Assembly: GCF_000931445.1 (NCBI RefSeq)
Contig: NZ_CP010849.1
Span: 2,666,001 to 2,730,000 of the forward strand
Origin: Streptomyces cyaneogriseus subsp. noncyanogenus
GTDB taxonomy: Bacteria; Actinomycetota; Actinomycetes; Streptomycetales; Streptomycetaceae
DNA: 64,000 nt
Reading direction: 5' to 3'
Of the stretch, positions 20,120-29,598 are shown piece after piece. The position numbers were made by a program, and so were the translations under genes. How positions within the stretch are numbered: position 1 is the first letter of the stretch; every line of letters begins with the position of its first letter. Under the pieces are notes generated by a model that saw nothing but the letters and a program-made list of their open reading frames with translations, had not been told where the DNA came from and searched no databases.

Positions 20120-23100
20120 TCACTCCAGGGCGGGCAGGGCGGGGGGCGTCCTGGCCGGGGTCTCCTCCAGCGCCGCCAGCGCGAGCCGGATCGCCTCGTC
20201 GAGCTGCGGGTCGCGGCCCGCCGCGTGGTCCTGCGGGCGCTGCACCACCTCGACGTCCGGGTCCACGCCGTGGTTCTCCACGCCCCACTCGTGCCCCTCC
20301 AGCCAGAAGGCGTACTTGGGCTGGGTGATCAGCGTGCCGTCGACGAGGCGGTAGCGGCTGTCGATGCCGATGACGCCGCCCCAGGTGCGGGTGCCCACCA
20401 CCGGGCCGAGCCCGAGGGCCTTGATCGCGGCGTTGACGATGTCGCCGTCGGAGCCGGAGAACTCGTTGGCGACGGCGACGACCGGGCCGCGGGGCGCGTC
20501 CTGCGGATAGCTCTGGGGCCGCATGCCGCGCGGCACCGACCAGCCGACGATCCGGCGGGCGAGCTTCTCCACGACCAGCTGGGAGGTGTGCCCGCCGCGG
20601 TTCTCGCGCACGTCGACGACGAGCCCCTCGCGGGCGACCTCCACGCGCAGATCGCGGTGGAGCTGCGCCCAGCCGGAGCCGACCATGTCGGGGACGTGCA
20701 GATAGCCGAGCCGGCCGCCGGACCGCTCGTGGACGTAGGCCCGCCGGTCGGCGACCCAGGCGTGGTAGCGCAGGGGCTCCTCGTCCGCGACGGGCACAAC
20801 CACCGTGTGCCGCGGCTCGCCGCCGCCGGACGGCGAGATCGTCAGCTCCACCGGCTTGCCCGCCGTGCCGGCCAGCAGCGGGCCGGGCCCGGTGACCGGG
20901 TCCACCGGCTGCCCGGCGACGGCGAGGATCGCGTCCCCGGGCCGCACCGCGACACCGGGCGCGGCGAGCGGGGAGCGGGCCTCGGGGTCGGAGGTCTCCG
21001 AGGGCAGGATGCGGTCGACGCGCCAGGTGCCGTCCTCGTGCCGGGACAGGTCGGCGCCGAGCAGGCCCTGCGCGGCGCCGCCGCCGAAGCCGCCGCCGGG
21101 GATGACGTAGGCGTGCGAGGTGCCCAGCTCGCCGTGCACCTCCCACAGCAGGTCCACCAGGTCGTCGTGGGTGGCGATCCGGTCCAGCACCGGCCGGTAG
21201 CGGTCGAGGACGGCGTCCCAGTCGACACCGCCCATGTCCGGCCGCCAGAACTGGTCCCGCATGACGCGGCCGGTCTCCTCGTACATCTGCCGCCACTCGG
21301 CCGCCGGGTCCACCGTCTGCCGTACGCGGGTCAGGTCGACGGTGACGTTGGTGTCGCTGTCGTCGTCGCCGGAGGCCCGCCGGTCGCTGGGGACGACCTT
21401 CAGCCGCCCGTCGGTCCGCATCAGCACCCGCTTGCCGTCGCCGCTGACCTCGAAGCGGTCGACGTCGCCGGCCAGGTGCTCCAGGCGCTGCTGGACGAGG
21501 TCGTAGCGCTCCAGCTCGGTGTGCGGGTCCGGGTCGTCCGGGGTGGCGCGGGAGGCGCCGAGCACGCCGGTCACCGGGTGGCGCAGCCACAGCACTCCGT
21601 CCTTGGCGGCGCGCAGGTTGGAGTAGCGGGCGGCCTCGACCGGGAAGGGCACGATCCGGTCGGCCAGGCCCTCCAGGTCGACGCGGGTGGCGGGGGTGCC
21701 CTCGCCGCCGGGGGTCTCCTCCCGGTGGTCGGAGGTGTCGAAGGGGCGGCCGTGCCGCTGCGGCCCGAACGGCGAGGGCGTGGTCGCGGCCAGCGTGATC
21801 AGGTGCGGACGGGCGCCCTCCACGAAGGCCAGGTCGAAGACGTGCTCGTCGTAGACCGGGTCGAAGGAGCGGGTGGACAGGAAGGCGAGGTGCTTGCCGT
21901 CCAGGGTGAACGCCGGGGCGTAGTCGCGGAACCGCAGCGGGGTCGCCTCGGTGACCGACAGATCGGTGGTGTGGGCCAGCTTGAGCTGGCGCAGCGGCTC
22001 CGGGCCGGGGTGGGACCAGGCGAGCCAGGCCGAGTCGGGCGAGAAGGTGAGCCCGGTGGCGTCGCCGTGCTCGCTGCGGTCGACCTCGCGGACCTCGCCC
22101 GTCGCGCGTTCGACGAGCAGGACCCGCCCGTCGTGCGAGGCGACGGCGGCGCGGCTGCCGTCGGGGGCCATCGCCAGCCCCAGGACGCGGCCGAGCCGCC
22201 CGGCGGCGATCCGGCGCGGGGTGGCGCCGGGCGCGAGTCCGGTGGCGGGCGCGAACTCCAGGGCGTCGTCGCCCTCGGCGTCCGTCACCCACACCACCCA
22301 CTCCTCGCCGTCGGCGCGGAAGACGCGCGGCAGCCGGGCCCGGACGCCGGGCCGCACCGACAGCGCGCGGGCCGGGCCCGAGCGGTGGGTGACCCAGTGC
22401 ACGCCGCCGCGCACGGCGACGGCGCTGCCGCGGCCGGTGTGGTCCGGGGCGGCGGTCCCGAACCAGCGGGCGGCGTTGAGCTGGTACGGCTGGAGGTCGA
22501 CGCGCGGGCCGCCCAGCCGGATGTCGAGCCGGCGCGGCTCGGCGCCGTCCAGGTCGTCAAGGACCCACAGTTCCCCGGCGCTGGAGTAGACGACCCGGGT
22601 GCCGTCGGTGGCGGCGTGCCGGGCGTAGAAGCCGCCGAGGGGGGTGTGGCGCCGCAGGTCGGAGCCGTCGGGCAGGGAGGAGTACAGCGCGCCGGTGCCC
22701 TCGTGGTCGGAGAGGAACGCCACCCTCGCGCGGGCGCCCGGCTCCCCCTGGGCCGGGGCCTGCCCCGTCCCCACCCACATCGGGTACTCGATGTTCCCGG
22801 CCAGCTCCTCGTGCAGCCGGACGAACCGGCCGGCGCCCTCGTCCCCGGGCGAGGCCCGGTCGATCCACAGCTTGCCGGCCGTGCCGCCCCGGTACCGCTT
22901 CCACCAGGCCGCCTCGCGGTTCATCGCCGACGACAGCAGCACCGTGCCGTCCGGGCCGTGGGCGACATCGCCGACGGGCCCGTAGGGCAGGGTCTGCGCG
23001 GGGCCCCCGTCGAGGGGGACGGCACGGGCCCAGGTGCGGCGCGCGCTGGCCTGTCCCTGGGCGCTGAGGGCCAGCACCCGGCCGTCCGGCGTCCAGCCCC

Positions 23101-23386
23101 GCACCTGTGTGCGCCAGTTCCCCCAGTACGTCAGGCGTCTGGCGGGTCCGCCGTCGACCGGGGCGACGTGCACCTCGGGGGCGCCGTCGCGGGTGGAGGT
23201 CCAGGCGACGGTGGCGCCGTCGGGGGCGATGCGCGGGTGGGTCACGGGCACGTTGTCGGCGCTGACCCGCCAGGCCCGGCCGCCGTCGAGCGGGGCGAGC
23301 CACACGTCGTCCTCGGCGGTGAAGGCCACCAGGTCGCCGTGCGGGTGCGGGTAACGGAGATAGGCAGGCGATACGGACTGGGTCAC
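20120..23386 (-). CDS. tricorn protease homolog (S41)
   Basis: A 1088-residue self-compartmentalising peptidase that cuts peptides released by the proteasome. In order: an N-terminal beta-propeller (repeats such as APDGATVAWTSTRDGAPEV), a second propeller to about residue 680, a C1 helical domain, a PDZ domain (GVAVRPGDAILAVAGQPV), and the C2 catalytic domain with the nucleophile Ser in NEFSGSDGD. Length fits actinobacterial tricorn. Start is GTG at 23386, and a TAGGGT -10 lies only 6 bases before it, suggesting a leaderless message. Cytoplasmic; no signal peptide. Confidence 0.95.
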   Translation of the reverse strand: MTQSVSPAYLRYPHPHGDLVAFTAEDDVWLAPLDGGRAWRVSADNVPVTHPRIAPDGATVAWTSTRDGAPEVHVAPVDGGPARRLTYWGNWRTQVRGWTPDGRVLALSAQGQASARRTWARAVPLDGGPAQTLPYGPVGDVAHGPDGTVLLSSAMNREAAWWKRYRGGTAGKLWIDRASPGDEGAGRFVRLHEELAGNIEYPMWVGTGQAPAQGEPGARARVAFLSDHEGTGALYSSLPDGSDLRRHTPLGGFYARHAATDGTRVVYSSAGELWVLDDLDGAEPRRLDIRLGGPRVDLQPYQLNAARWFGTAAPDHTGRGSAVAVRGGVHWVTHRSGPARALSVRPGVRARLPRVFRADGEEWVVWVTDAEGDDALEFAPATGLAPGATPRRIAAGRLGRVLGLAMAPDGSRAAVASHDGRVLLVERATGEVREVDRSEHGDATGLTFSPDSAWLAWSHPGPEPLRQLKLAHTTDLSVTEATPLRFRDYAPAFTLDGKHLAFLSTRSFDPVYDEHVFDLAFVEGARPHLITLAATTPSPFGPQRHGRPFDTSDHREETPGGEGTPATRVDLEGLADRIVPFPVEAARYSNLRAAKDGVLWLRHPVTGVLGASRATPDDPDPHTELERYDLVQQRLEHLAGDVDRFEVSGDGKRVLMRTDGRLKVVPSDRRASGDDDSDTNVTVDLTRVRQTVDPAAEWRQMYEETGRVMRDQFWRPDMGGVDWDAVLDRYRPVLDRIATHDDLVDLLWEVHGELGTSHAYVIPGGGFGGGAAQGLLGADLSRHEDGTWRVDRILPSETSDPEARSPLAAPGVAVRPGDAILAVAGQPVDPVTGPGPLLAGTAGKPVELTISPSGGGEPRHTVVVPVADEEPLRYHAWVADRRAYVHERSGGRLGYLHVPDMVGSGWAQLHRDLRVEVAREGLVVDVRENRGGHTSQLVVEKLARRIVGWSVPRGMRPQSYPQDAPRGPVVAVANEFSGSDGDIVNAAIKALGLGPVVGTRTWGGVIGIDSRYRLVDGTLITQPKYAFWLEGHEWGVENHGVDPDVEVVQRPQDHAAGRDPQLDEAIRLALAALEETPARTPPALPALE

Positions 23387-23631
23387 CCGATCACCCTATG
23401 CAGCACCGGCCCCGCTGGACAGAGGGCGGGTTCGCCCGTCACCCGCCTCAACGGCCGTCACGCCCCTTGCACCGGCGGTCACTTGGGGCCGGGCCCGCCA
23501 CGGGGTCCCGGTGACGGTGACCGCGACGGTGCGGGCCGGCGGCGGGCGGACGCGCGCGGGACCGCCACCGGCCCCTTCGGGAGGGGCGGGGCGCATCCGG
23601 CCGTTCCCGCGCGCGCCGGTGCGGCCGTCCG

Positions 23632-24381
23632 TCAGCTCCAGCGGCCGGTGCGGGCCAGCAGCACCGCCGTGGCGGCCGTACCGGCGGTCGAGGTGCGCAG
23701 CACGCTGGGGCCGAGCCGGTAGGGCCGCGCGCCCGCCCGCGCGAACGCCTCCAGTTCCTCGGGGGATACACCGCCCTCGGGGCCGACGACGAGCACGATC
23801 TCGCCGGCGGCGGGGAGTTCGGCGGTGGCCAGCGGGATCTCGCCGGACTCGTGCAGGACGGCGGCGAAGTCGGCCCCGGCCAGCACCGCGGCGACCTGCT
23901 TGGTCGTCGCCGCGTCCGCGACCTCGGGGAAGCGGACCCGGCGGGACTGCTTGCCCGCCTCCCGGGCCGTCGCCCGCCACTTGGCCAGCGCCTTCAGCCC
24001 GCGCTCGCCCTTCCACTGGGTGATGCAGCGGGCCGCCGCCCAGGGCACGATCGCGTCGACGCCGACCTCGGTCATCGTCTCGACGGCGAGTTCCCCGCGG
24101 TCGCCCTTGGGCAGCGCCTGGACGACGGTGATCCGGGGCCGCCCGGGAGGTTCCTCGCGCACGTCGGTCAGCTCGGCCACGACGAGCCGGTCCTTGCCCT
24201 CGGCGGCCCGCACGACGCCCTCCGCCCAGCGCCCCCGCCCGTCGGTGAGGACGACGTCCTCGCCGGGACGCAGCCGCTTGACGGAGACGGCGTGCCGGCC
24301 CTCGGGGCCGTCCAGCACGTACTCCCCGCCCGGCAGGTCCGCCGGCCCGAGGGAGTCCACCACGAACACCGGCGCCGTCAT
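23632..24381 (-). CDS. rsmE: 16S rRNA m3U1498 methyltransferase RsmE
   Basis: A 249-residue SPOUT-fold enzyme that methylates N3 of U1498 in 16S rRNA. Typical features are RHAVSVKRLRPGEDVVLTDG near the N-terminus (PUA-like part), KGDRGELAVE(T)MTEVGVD, and the knot motifs LVVGPEGGVSPEE and RLGPSVLRTSTAG at the C-terminus. Its ATG overlaps the upstream nitronate monooxygenase stop by four bases, so the two are coupled. Confidence 0.97.
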   Translation of the reverse strand: MTAPVFVVDSLGPADLPGGEYVLDGPEGRHAVSVKRLRPGEDVVLTDGRGRWAEGVVRAAEGKDRLVVAELTDVREEPPGRPRITVVQALPKGDRGELAVETMTEVGVDAIVPWAAARCITQWKGERGLKALAKWRATAREAGKQSRRVRFPEVADAATTKQVAAVLAGADFAAVLHESGEIPLATAELPAAGEIVLVVGPEGGVSPEELEAFARAGARPYRLGPSVLRTSTAGTAATAVLLARTGRWS

Positions 24382-25463
24382 CGGCCCGCACCTCCCGCCG
24401 GGTGACCCGGCACCTTCGTCACGGCGGCCGCGAGTTCGTCCGCCAGTACCTCCACCAGCCGCCCCGTGGGCAGCTCCCGGGCCATCCGGTGGCCCTGCCC
24501 CGCCCACAGCGCCATGCCCTGCGCGTCGCCCGCCCTGGCCGCCGCCGCCCGCAGCGGCGCGGTGAGGTGGTGGACGTCCGGGTAGGCGGCCGGGGCGTAC
24601 CGGCCGTGCTCGCGCAGGAAGCGGTTGACCAGGCCGCGCGCCGGGCGCCCGGAGAACGCGCGGGTCAGCTCCGTGCGGACGAACAGGGGGTCGGTCAGCG
24701 CCCGCTTGTGCACGTCGTGCGCGCCGGACTCGTCGGTGGCGAGGAACGCGGTGCCGAGCTGGGCGGCGCTCGCGCCCGCCGCCAGCACCGCGGCGATCTG
24801 CCCGCCGCGCATGAGGCCGCCGGCGGCGACGACCGGCAGGCTCACCGCCTCGCGCACCTGGGCGACCAGCGTCAGCAGCCCGAGGCCGGAGCCGTCCGTC
24901 TCCGGCACGTCCCGGTGGGTGCCCTGGTGGCCGCCGGCCTCCACGCCCTGCGCGATCACCGCGTCGGCACCGGCCCGTTCCACGGCCCGGGCCTCGTCGG
25001 CGGTGGTCGCGGTGACCAGGGTGAGGGTGCCGGCGCGGCGCAGCGCGTCGAGGACCTCGCGGCTCGGGCAGCCGAAGTGGAAGGAGACCACCGGCACCGG
25101 GTTGTCCAGCAGCACCGCCAGCTTGGCGTCGAAGCCGTCGTCCCGGCCGCTGTCGGGGTCGCCGAGCTCGGTCTCGTACCAGGCGGCCTCGCCCGCGAGC
25201 TGATGGGCGTAGACGCCGACGGCTGCGGGATCGGCCGTCTCCGGCTGCGGCAGGAAGACGTTGACGCCGAACGGGCGGCTCGTCAGCCCCCGGAGCTGCT
25301 TGATCTCCTGGTACATCCCGTCGGCCGTCTTGTACCCGGCGGCCAGGAAGCCGAGCCCGCCCGCCTCGCTCACGGCGGCGGCGAGCCGCGGCACGGAGAC
25401 ACCGCCCGCCATGGGGGCCTGCACGATCGGCAGGGGGAACAGATCGGTCGGCGCGGAGGACAT
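24378..25463 (-). CDS. nitronate monooxygenase-like flavoprotein
   Basis: A 361-residue FMN TIM-barrel protein of the 2-nitropropane dioxygenase family. PIVQAPMAGGVS opens the barrel, GVEAGGHQGTHRD contains the phosphate-binding and catalytic-His region, and VVAAGGLMRGGQIAAVLAAGA closes the FMN site. The family oxidises alkyl nitronates, but some members are enoyl reductase-like. Four-base overlap with rsmE downstream. Natural substrate unknown. Confidence 0.9.
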   Translation of the reverse strand: MSSAPTDLFPLPIVQAPMAGGVSVPRLAAAVSEAGGLGFLAAGYKTADGMYQEIKQLRGLTSRPFGVNVFLPQPETADPAAVGVYAHQLAGEAAWYETELGDPDSGRDDGFDAKLAVLLDNPVPVVSFHFGCPSREVLDALRRAGTLTLVTATTADEARAVERAGADAVIAQGVEAGGHQGTHRDVPETDGSGLGLLTLVAQVREAVSLPVVAAGGLMRGGQIAAVLAAGASAAQLGTAFLATDESGAHDVHKRALTDPLFVRTELTRAFSGRPARGLVNRFLREHGRYAPAAYPDVHHLTAPLRAAAARAGDAQGMALWAGQGHRMARELPTGRLVEVLADELAAAVTKVPGHPAGGAGR

Positions 25464-25620
25464 GCCCGCATGGTGTCACGTCCCGGGCACGCGTCCGAAT
25501 CCGCCCGACCACCGGCATACGCCGACGGCACGGGCCCTCGCGGGCCACCCGGCGGGCCCCCTGGAACGCGCCGTTCCGGCCGCGGGGACGGTCCCGCTAG
25601 CCGGACCCGGGCACGCGGGC

Positions 25621-25659
25621 GCGAGGGGCGGCCCCGGAACCCCGGTGACCGCCCCTCGC
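25621..25659 (-). terminator. terminator of dnaJ
   Basis: Perfect 11-bp arms GCGAGGGGCGG (25621-25631) and CCGCCCCTCGC (25649-25659) lie about 30 bases beyond the dnaJ stop. Confidence 0.75.
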
Positions 25660-25686
25660 ACCTGTCGCGCATGCCGCGACCATGAC

Positions 25687-26823
25687 TCAGCGTCCGTTGA
25701 ACGCGTCCTTCAGCCGCGAGAACAGCCCCTGCTGACCGGGCTGGAACTGGCCCTGCGGCCGCTCCTCGCCGCGCAGCTTGGCCAGCTCGCGCAGCAGGCG
25801 CTCCTGCTCGGGGTCGAGCTTGGTCGGGGTCTGCACCTCGACGTGGACGATGAGGTCGCCGCGCCCGCCGCCGCGCAGATGCGTGACGCCCCGGCCGTGC
25901 AGCGGGATCGACTGGCCGGACTGGGTGCCCGGGCGGATGTCGACCTCCTCCCGGCCGTCGAGCGTCTCCAGCGGCACCTTGGTGCCGAGGGCCGCCGCCG
26001 TCATCGGCAGGGTGACCGTGCAGTGCAGGTCGTCGCCGCGGCGCTGGAAGGACGGGTGGGGGAGCTCGTGGATCTCCACGTACAGGTCGCCGGCGGGGCC
26101 GCCGCCGGGGCCGACCTCGCCCTCCCCGGCGAGCTGGATGCGGGTGCCGTTGTCCACACCGGCGGGGATCTTGACGGTGAGGGTCCGGCGGGAGCGGATG
26201 CGGCCGTCACCGGCGCACTCCGGGCACGGCGTCGGGACGACCGTGCCGAAGCCCTGGCACTGGGGGCAGGGGCGCGACGTCATGACCTGGCCCAGGAAGG
26301 ACCGGGTGACCTGCGAGACCTCACCGCGGCCGCGGCACATGTCGCACGTCTGGGCGGTGGTGCCCGGCGCGGCGCCCTCACCGCTGCACGTGGTGCACAC
26401 CACCGCGGTGTCGACCTGGATGTCCTTGGTCGTCCCGAAGGCCGCCTCGTCCAGCTCGATCTCGATGCGGATCATCGCGTCCTGGCCGCGGCGGGTGCGC
26501 GAGCGCGGCCCGCGCTGCGACGCCGTGCCGAAGAACGCGTCCATGATGTCGGAGAAGTTCCCGAAGCCGCCGGCCCCGAAGCCCCCCGCGCCGGCCCCGC
26601 CGGACTGCGAGAGCGGGTCGCCGCCGAGGTCGTAGACCTGCTTCTTCTGCGGGTCCGACAGCACCTCGTAAGCGGCGTTGATCTCCTTGAACCGCTCCTG
26701 CGTCTTCGGATCGGGGTTGACGTCCGGGTGCAGCTCGCGCGCGAGCCTCCGGAAGGCCTTCTTGATCTCTTCCTGCGACGCGTCGCGGCGCACGCCGAGT
26801 ACGGCGTAGTAGTCCGTGGCCAC
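25687..26823 (-). CDS. dnaJ: chaperone DnaJ (hrcA-linked copy)
   Basis: DnaJ stimulates the ATPase of DnaK and presents unfolded proteins to it. The 378-residue type I protein has a J domain with HPD (residues 1-70), a Gly/Phe-rich linker ([15 protein letters not shown]), four CxxCxGxG zinc repeats ([32 protein letters not shown]) and a C-terminal substrate domain. It starts at the base after the hrcA stop, so it is co-transcribed with hrcA and under CIRCE control. No dnaK lies in the window, which fits the second dnaJ of Streptomyces. Confidence 0.97.
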   Translation of the reverse strand: MATDYYAVLGVRRDASQEEIKKAFRRLARELHPDVNPDPKTQERFKEINAAYEVLSDPQKKQVYDLGGDPLSQSGGAGAGGFGAGGFGNFSDIMDAFFGTASQRGPRSRTRRGQDAMIRIEIELDEAAFGTTKDIQVDTAVVCTTCSGEGAAPGTTAQTCDMCRGRGEVSQVTRSFLGQVMTSRPCPQCQGFGTVVPTPCPECAGDGRIRSRRTLTVKIPAGVDNGTRIQLAGEGEVGPGGGPAGDLYVEIHELPHPSFQRRGDDLHCTVTLPMTAAALGTKVPLETLDGREEVDIRPGTQSGQSIPLHGRGVTHLRGGGRGDLIVHVEVQTPTKLDPEQERLLRELAKLRGEERPQGQFQPGQQGLFSRLKDAFNGR

Positions 26824-27840
26824 CTACGACTCCGCCAGGATCTGTCCGACGTACCGTGCCACTGCGCGTACCGCTCCCATCGTTCCCGGGTAGTCCATGC
26901 GGGTCGGTCCGACCACGCCGAGCTTGGCGACAGCCTCGCCGCCCGAACCGTAGCCGACCGACACGACGGACGTGGAGTTGAGTCCTTCGTGGGCGTTCTC
27001 GTGACCGATGCGGACGGTCACGTCACGGTCCTTCGCCTCGCCGAGCAGCTTGAGGAGCACGACCTGCTCCTCCAGCGCCTCGAGCACAGGCCGGATCGTG
27101 AGGGGGAAGTCGTGCGCGAAACGGGTCAGATTGGCGGTGCCGCCGATCATGAGCCGCTCCTCGTTCTCCTCGACGAGGGTCTCCAGCAGAGTGGAGAGCA
27201 CCGTGGAGACCGTACCGCGGTCCTCGACCTCGAAGGCGTCGGGCAGATCCTCCACCAGGCCCGGCACATCCGTGAACCGGCGGCCCGCGACCCGGCTGTT
27301 CAGCCGCGCCCGCAGATCCGCCAGGGACGTCTCCCCGAAGGGCGCCGGGCAGTCGACCACCCGCTGCTCGACCCGCCCGGTGTCCGTGATCAGCACGAGC
27401 ATCACACGGGCCTGCGCGAGGGAGAGCAGCTCCACGTGGCGCACGGTCGAGCGGGTCAGCGACGGGTACTGGACGACGGCGACCTGCCGGGTGAGCTGCG
27501 CGAGCAGCCGCACCGTGCGCGCCACCACGTCGTCGAGATCGACGGCGCCCTCGAGGAAGTTCTGGATCGCGCGCCGCTCGGGCGCGGTCATCGGCTTGAC
27601 CCCGGCCAGCTTGTCCACGAAGAGCCGGTAGCCCTTGTCGGTGGGGATCCGCCCCGCGCTGGTGTGCGGCTGGGCGATGTACCCCTCGTCCTCCAGGGCG
27701 GCCATGTCGTTGCGCACCGTGGCCGGGGAGACGCCGAGGTTGTGCCGCTCGGTGAGCGCCTTGGAGCCGACGGGCTCCTCGGTGCCGACATAGTCCTGGA
27801 CGATGGCGCGCAACACCTGAAGCCTGCGTTCACTGAGCAT
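26824..27840 (-). CDS. hrcA: heat-shock repressor HrcA
   Basis: A 338-residue repressor that binds CIRCE and is kept active by GroEL. It has an N-terminal winged helix ([33 protein letters not shown]), a GAF-like middle, and a dimer domain. The ATG at 27840 begins the conserved [18 protein letters not shown]; a longer in-frame extension is not conserved. A perfect CIRCE inverted repeat lies 48 bases upstream, so HrcA controls itself and dnaJ. Confidence 0.98.
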   Translation of the reverse strand: MLSERRLQVLRAIVQDYVGTEEPVGSKALTERHNLGVSPATVRNDMAALEDEGYIAQPHTSAGRIPTDKGYRLFVDKLAGVKPMTAPERRAIQNFLEGAVDLDDVVARTVRLLAQLTRQVAVVQYPSLTRSTVRHVELLSLAQARVMLVLITDTGRVEQRVVDCPAPFGETSLADLRARLNSRVAGRRFTDVPGLVEDLPDAFEVEDRGTVSTVLSTLLETLVEENEERLMIGGTANLTRFAHDFPLTIRPVLEALEEQVVLLKLLGEAKDRDVTVRIGHENAHEGLNSTSVVSVGYGSGGEAVAKLGVVGPTRMDYPGTMGAVRAVARYVGQILAES

Positions 27841-27888
27841 CCGCGCACACCTCCAGAAGTCGTCCGCCGGGTGTCTTCCCTGTCTCGC

Positions 27889-27915
27889 CTGGCACTCAGC
27901 GCGTGCGAGTGCCAG
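27889..27915. promoter_or_regulatory. CIRCE operator upstream of hrcA
   Basis: CTGGCACTC, a 9-base spacer, and GAGTGCCAG form a perfect 9-9-9 inverted repeat, the CIRCE architecture bound by HrcA. It lies between hrcA and the divergent metallo-hydrolase gene, though the latter's own -10 is about 85 bases away. Confidence 0.92.
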
Positions 27916-28000
27916 ACTTCCCCGGCCCAGTGTACGGCGGTGGGGCACTTCCCCGGCAAGGCCGGTCCCGCGCCGCCGCGGTCACGGGTCCCGTGCCCGC

Positions 28001-28006
28001 TAGCGT
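28001..28006 (+). promoter_or_regulatory. -10 box TAGCGT of the metallo-hydrolase gene
   Basis: TAGCGT ends 7 bases before the ATG at 28014, a spacing that would start the transcript at or beside the ATG (leaderless message). Confidence 0.5.
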
Positions 28007-28013
28007 CGCCGCT

Positions 28014-28739
28014 ATGACGGTTGCTTGGGAAGAGCTGGGGTGGGAGCGGGTGGCGGCCGGGGCCGGGCGGTGCCGGCTGCCGGTGTGGGACTGCACGGTG
28101 GGGCTGGTCACCGGCCGGGACGCGGTGTTGCTGATCGACGCCGGTTCGAGCCTCGCGGAGGGCGCGCGGCTGCGCGCGCAGGCGCGACGGCTGACCGGGC
28201 ACCGTGTGACGCATCTCGCGCTGACCCATCCGCACTTCGACCACGTCTTCGGCGCCGCGGCGTTCGCGGACGCGCAGGTGTTCGGGGCGGCGGGGCTCGG
28301 CGCGGCGCTCGCCGGCGGCCGGGAGGAGCTGCGCGCGGACGCGGTGGCCAACGGGCTGGACGCGGGGCCGGCGCGGGAGGCGGCACACGCGCCGGTCCCC
28401 GTCCCCCACGAGGTGCGCGGCGAGCGGAGCCTCGACCTGGGCGGCGGGCGGCGGGTGCTGCTGGCCGAGGCGGGCCCCGGGCACACCGCGCACGACCTGG
28501 CGGTGGTGGTGCCGGGCGACCCGGTGGTGGTGTTCTGCGGCGACCTCGTCGAGGAGTCCGGCGAGCCGCAGGCGGGCCCCGACGCCGTGCCGTCCCACTG
28601 GCCGGCCGCCCTGGACCGGCTGCTGGACCTGGGCGGCGAGGACGCCCTGTACGTCCCCGGTCACGGGGCGGTGGTGGACGCGGCGTTCGTGCGGCGGCAG
28701 CGGGACGCGCTGGCGGCGCGCTTCGGCGTGTCGCGCTGA
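28014..28739 (+). CDS. metallo-beta-lactamase-fold hydrolase
   Basis: A 241-residue MBL-fold hydrolase. The zinc motif is LTHPHFDHVFGA (a THxHxDH variant, THPHFDH), with further ligands in GPGHTAHDL, FCGDLVEE and YVPGHGAVVD. Start ATG at 28014; there is no good ribosome site, but a -10 element lies 7 bases before, so it is likely leaderless. It is divergent from hrcA and 34 bases before the DUF3097 gene. The substrate could be a lactone or thioester, but nothing decides this. Confidence 0.88.
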   Translation: MTVAWEELGWERVAAGAGRCRLPVWDCTVGLVTGRDAVLLIDAGSSLAEGARLRAQARRLTGHRVTHLALTHPHFDHVFGAAAFADAQVFGAAGLGAALAGGREELRADAVANGLDAGPAREAAHAPVPVPHEVRGERSLDLGGGRRVLLAEAGPGHTAHDLAVVVPGDPVVVFCGDLVEESGEPQAGPDAVPSHWPAALDRLLDLGGEDALYVPGHGAVVDAAFVRRQRDALAARFGVSR

Positions 28740-28773
28740 ACGGGGTACGCGGACTCCTCCTATCGTCAGGAGA

Positions 28774-29583
28774 ATGCGCCAGTACGCCTCCGACCTGACC
28801 CCTCCCTGGAAGAAGCCCCGGCCGGTCCCCGAGGTCCCGGCGGAGCCGGGTCTGGTGGTCGAGGAGCCCGGCAGCGGTTTCTGCGGGGCGGTGATCCGCT
28901 GCGAGGCGGGCACGGTCACCCTGGAGGACCGCTTCGGCAAGCACCGGGTGTTCCCGATGGAGCCGCGGGGCTTCCTGCTGGAGGGCAAGGTCGTCACCCT
29001 GGTGCGGCCGCCGTCGGGACCGGCGCGGCCCACCCGTACGGCGTCCGGTTCGGTGGCCGTGCCCGGCGCCCGCGCGCGCGTGGCCCGGGCCGGCCGCATC
29101 TACGTCGAGGGGCGGCACGACGCCGAGCTGGTCGAGAAGGTCTGGGGCGACGACCTGCGCATCGAGGGCGTGGTCGTGGAGTACCTGGAGGGCGTCGACG
29201 ACCTGCCGTCGATCGTGGCCTCCTTCGCCCCCGGCCCGGACGCCCGCCTCGGCGTCCTGGTGGACCATCTGGTGCCGGGCTCGAAGGAGTGGCGGATCGC
29301 GCAGTCGGTGACCAGCGAGCACGCCCTGGTGGTGGGCCACCCCTTCATCGACGTCTGGGAGGCGGTCAAGCCGTCGTCCCTCGGCATCGAGGCGTGGCCC
29401 CGGGTCCCGCGCGGGCAGGACTGGAAGACGGGGGTGTGCCGGGCCCTGGGCTGGCCGGAGAACACGGGGGCGGCCTGGCAGCGGATCCTGTCCCGGGTGC
29501 GGTCCTACAAGGACCTGGAGCCCGAGCTGCTCGGGCGGGTGGAGGAACTGATCGACTTCGTCACGGACAGCGGTGGGGCCTGA
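28774..29583 (+). CDS. DUF3097-family protein
   Basis: A 269-residue protein conserved in actinobacteria, recognised from YASDLTPPWKKPRPVPEVP at the N-terminus and the later RIYVEGRHDAELVEKVWGDDLR ... LVDHLVPGSKEWRIA. The central part (YVEGRHDAEL ... GVLVDHLVPG) resembles a Toprim-like nucleotide-processing fold, but the function is unknown. A TATCGT -10 and AGGAG lie within 15 bases of the ATG. It converges on hemW with 15 bases between. Confidence 0.88.
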   Translation: MRQYASDLTPPWKKPRPVPEVPAEPGLVVEEPGSGFCGAVIRCEAGTVTLEDRFGKHRVFPMEPRGFLLEGKVVTLVRPPSGPARPTRTASGSVAVPGARARVARAGRIYVEGRHDAELVEKVWGDDLRIEGVVVEYLEGVDDLPSIVASFAPGPDARLGVLVDHLVPGSKEWRIAQSVTSEHALVVGHPFIDVWEAVKPSSLGIEAWPRVPRGQDWKTGVCRALGWPENTGAAWQRILSRVRSYKDLEPELLGRVEELIDFVTDSGGA

Positions 29584-29598
29584 CGTCCACCCGGGTGA

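Noticed and set aside
19871..23722. Plus-strand frame of more than 1200 codons opposite the tricorn gene
   Set aside because: Low-complexity Val/Gly/Ala/Arg composition typical of antisense frames in GC-rich DNA, with no recognisable domain.
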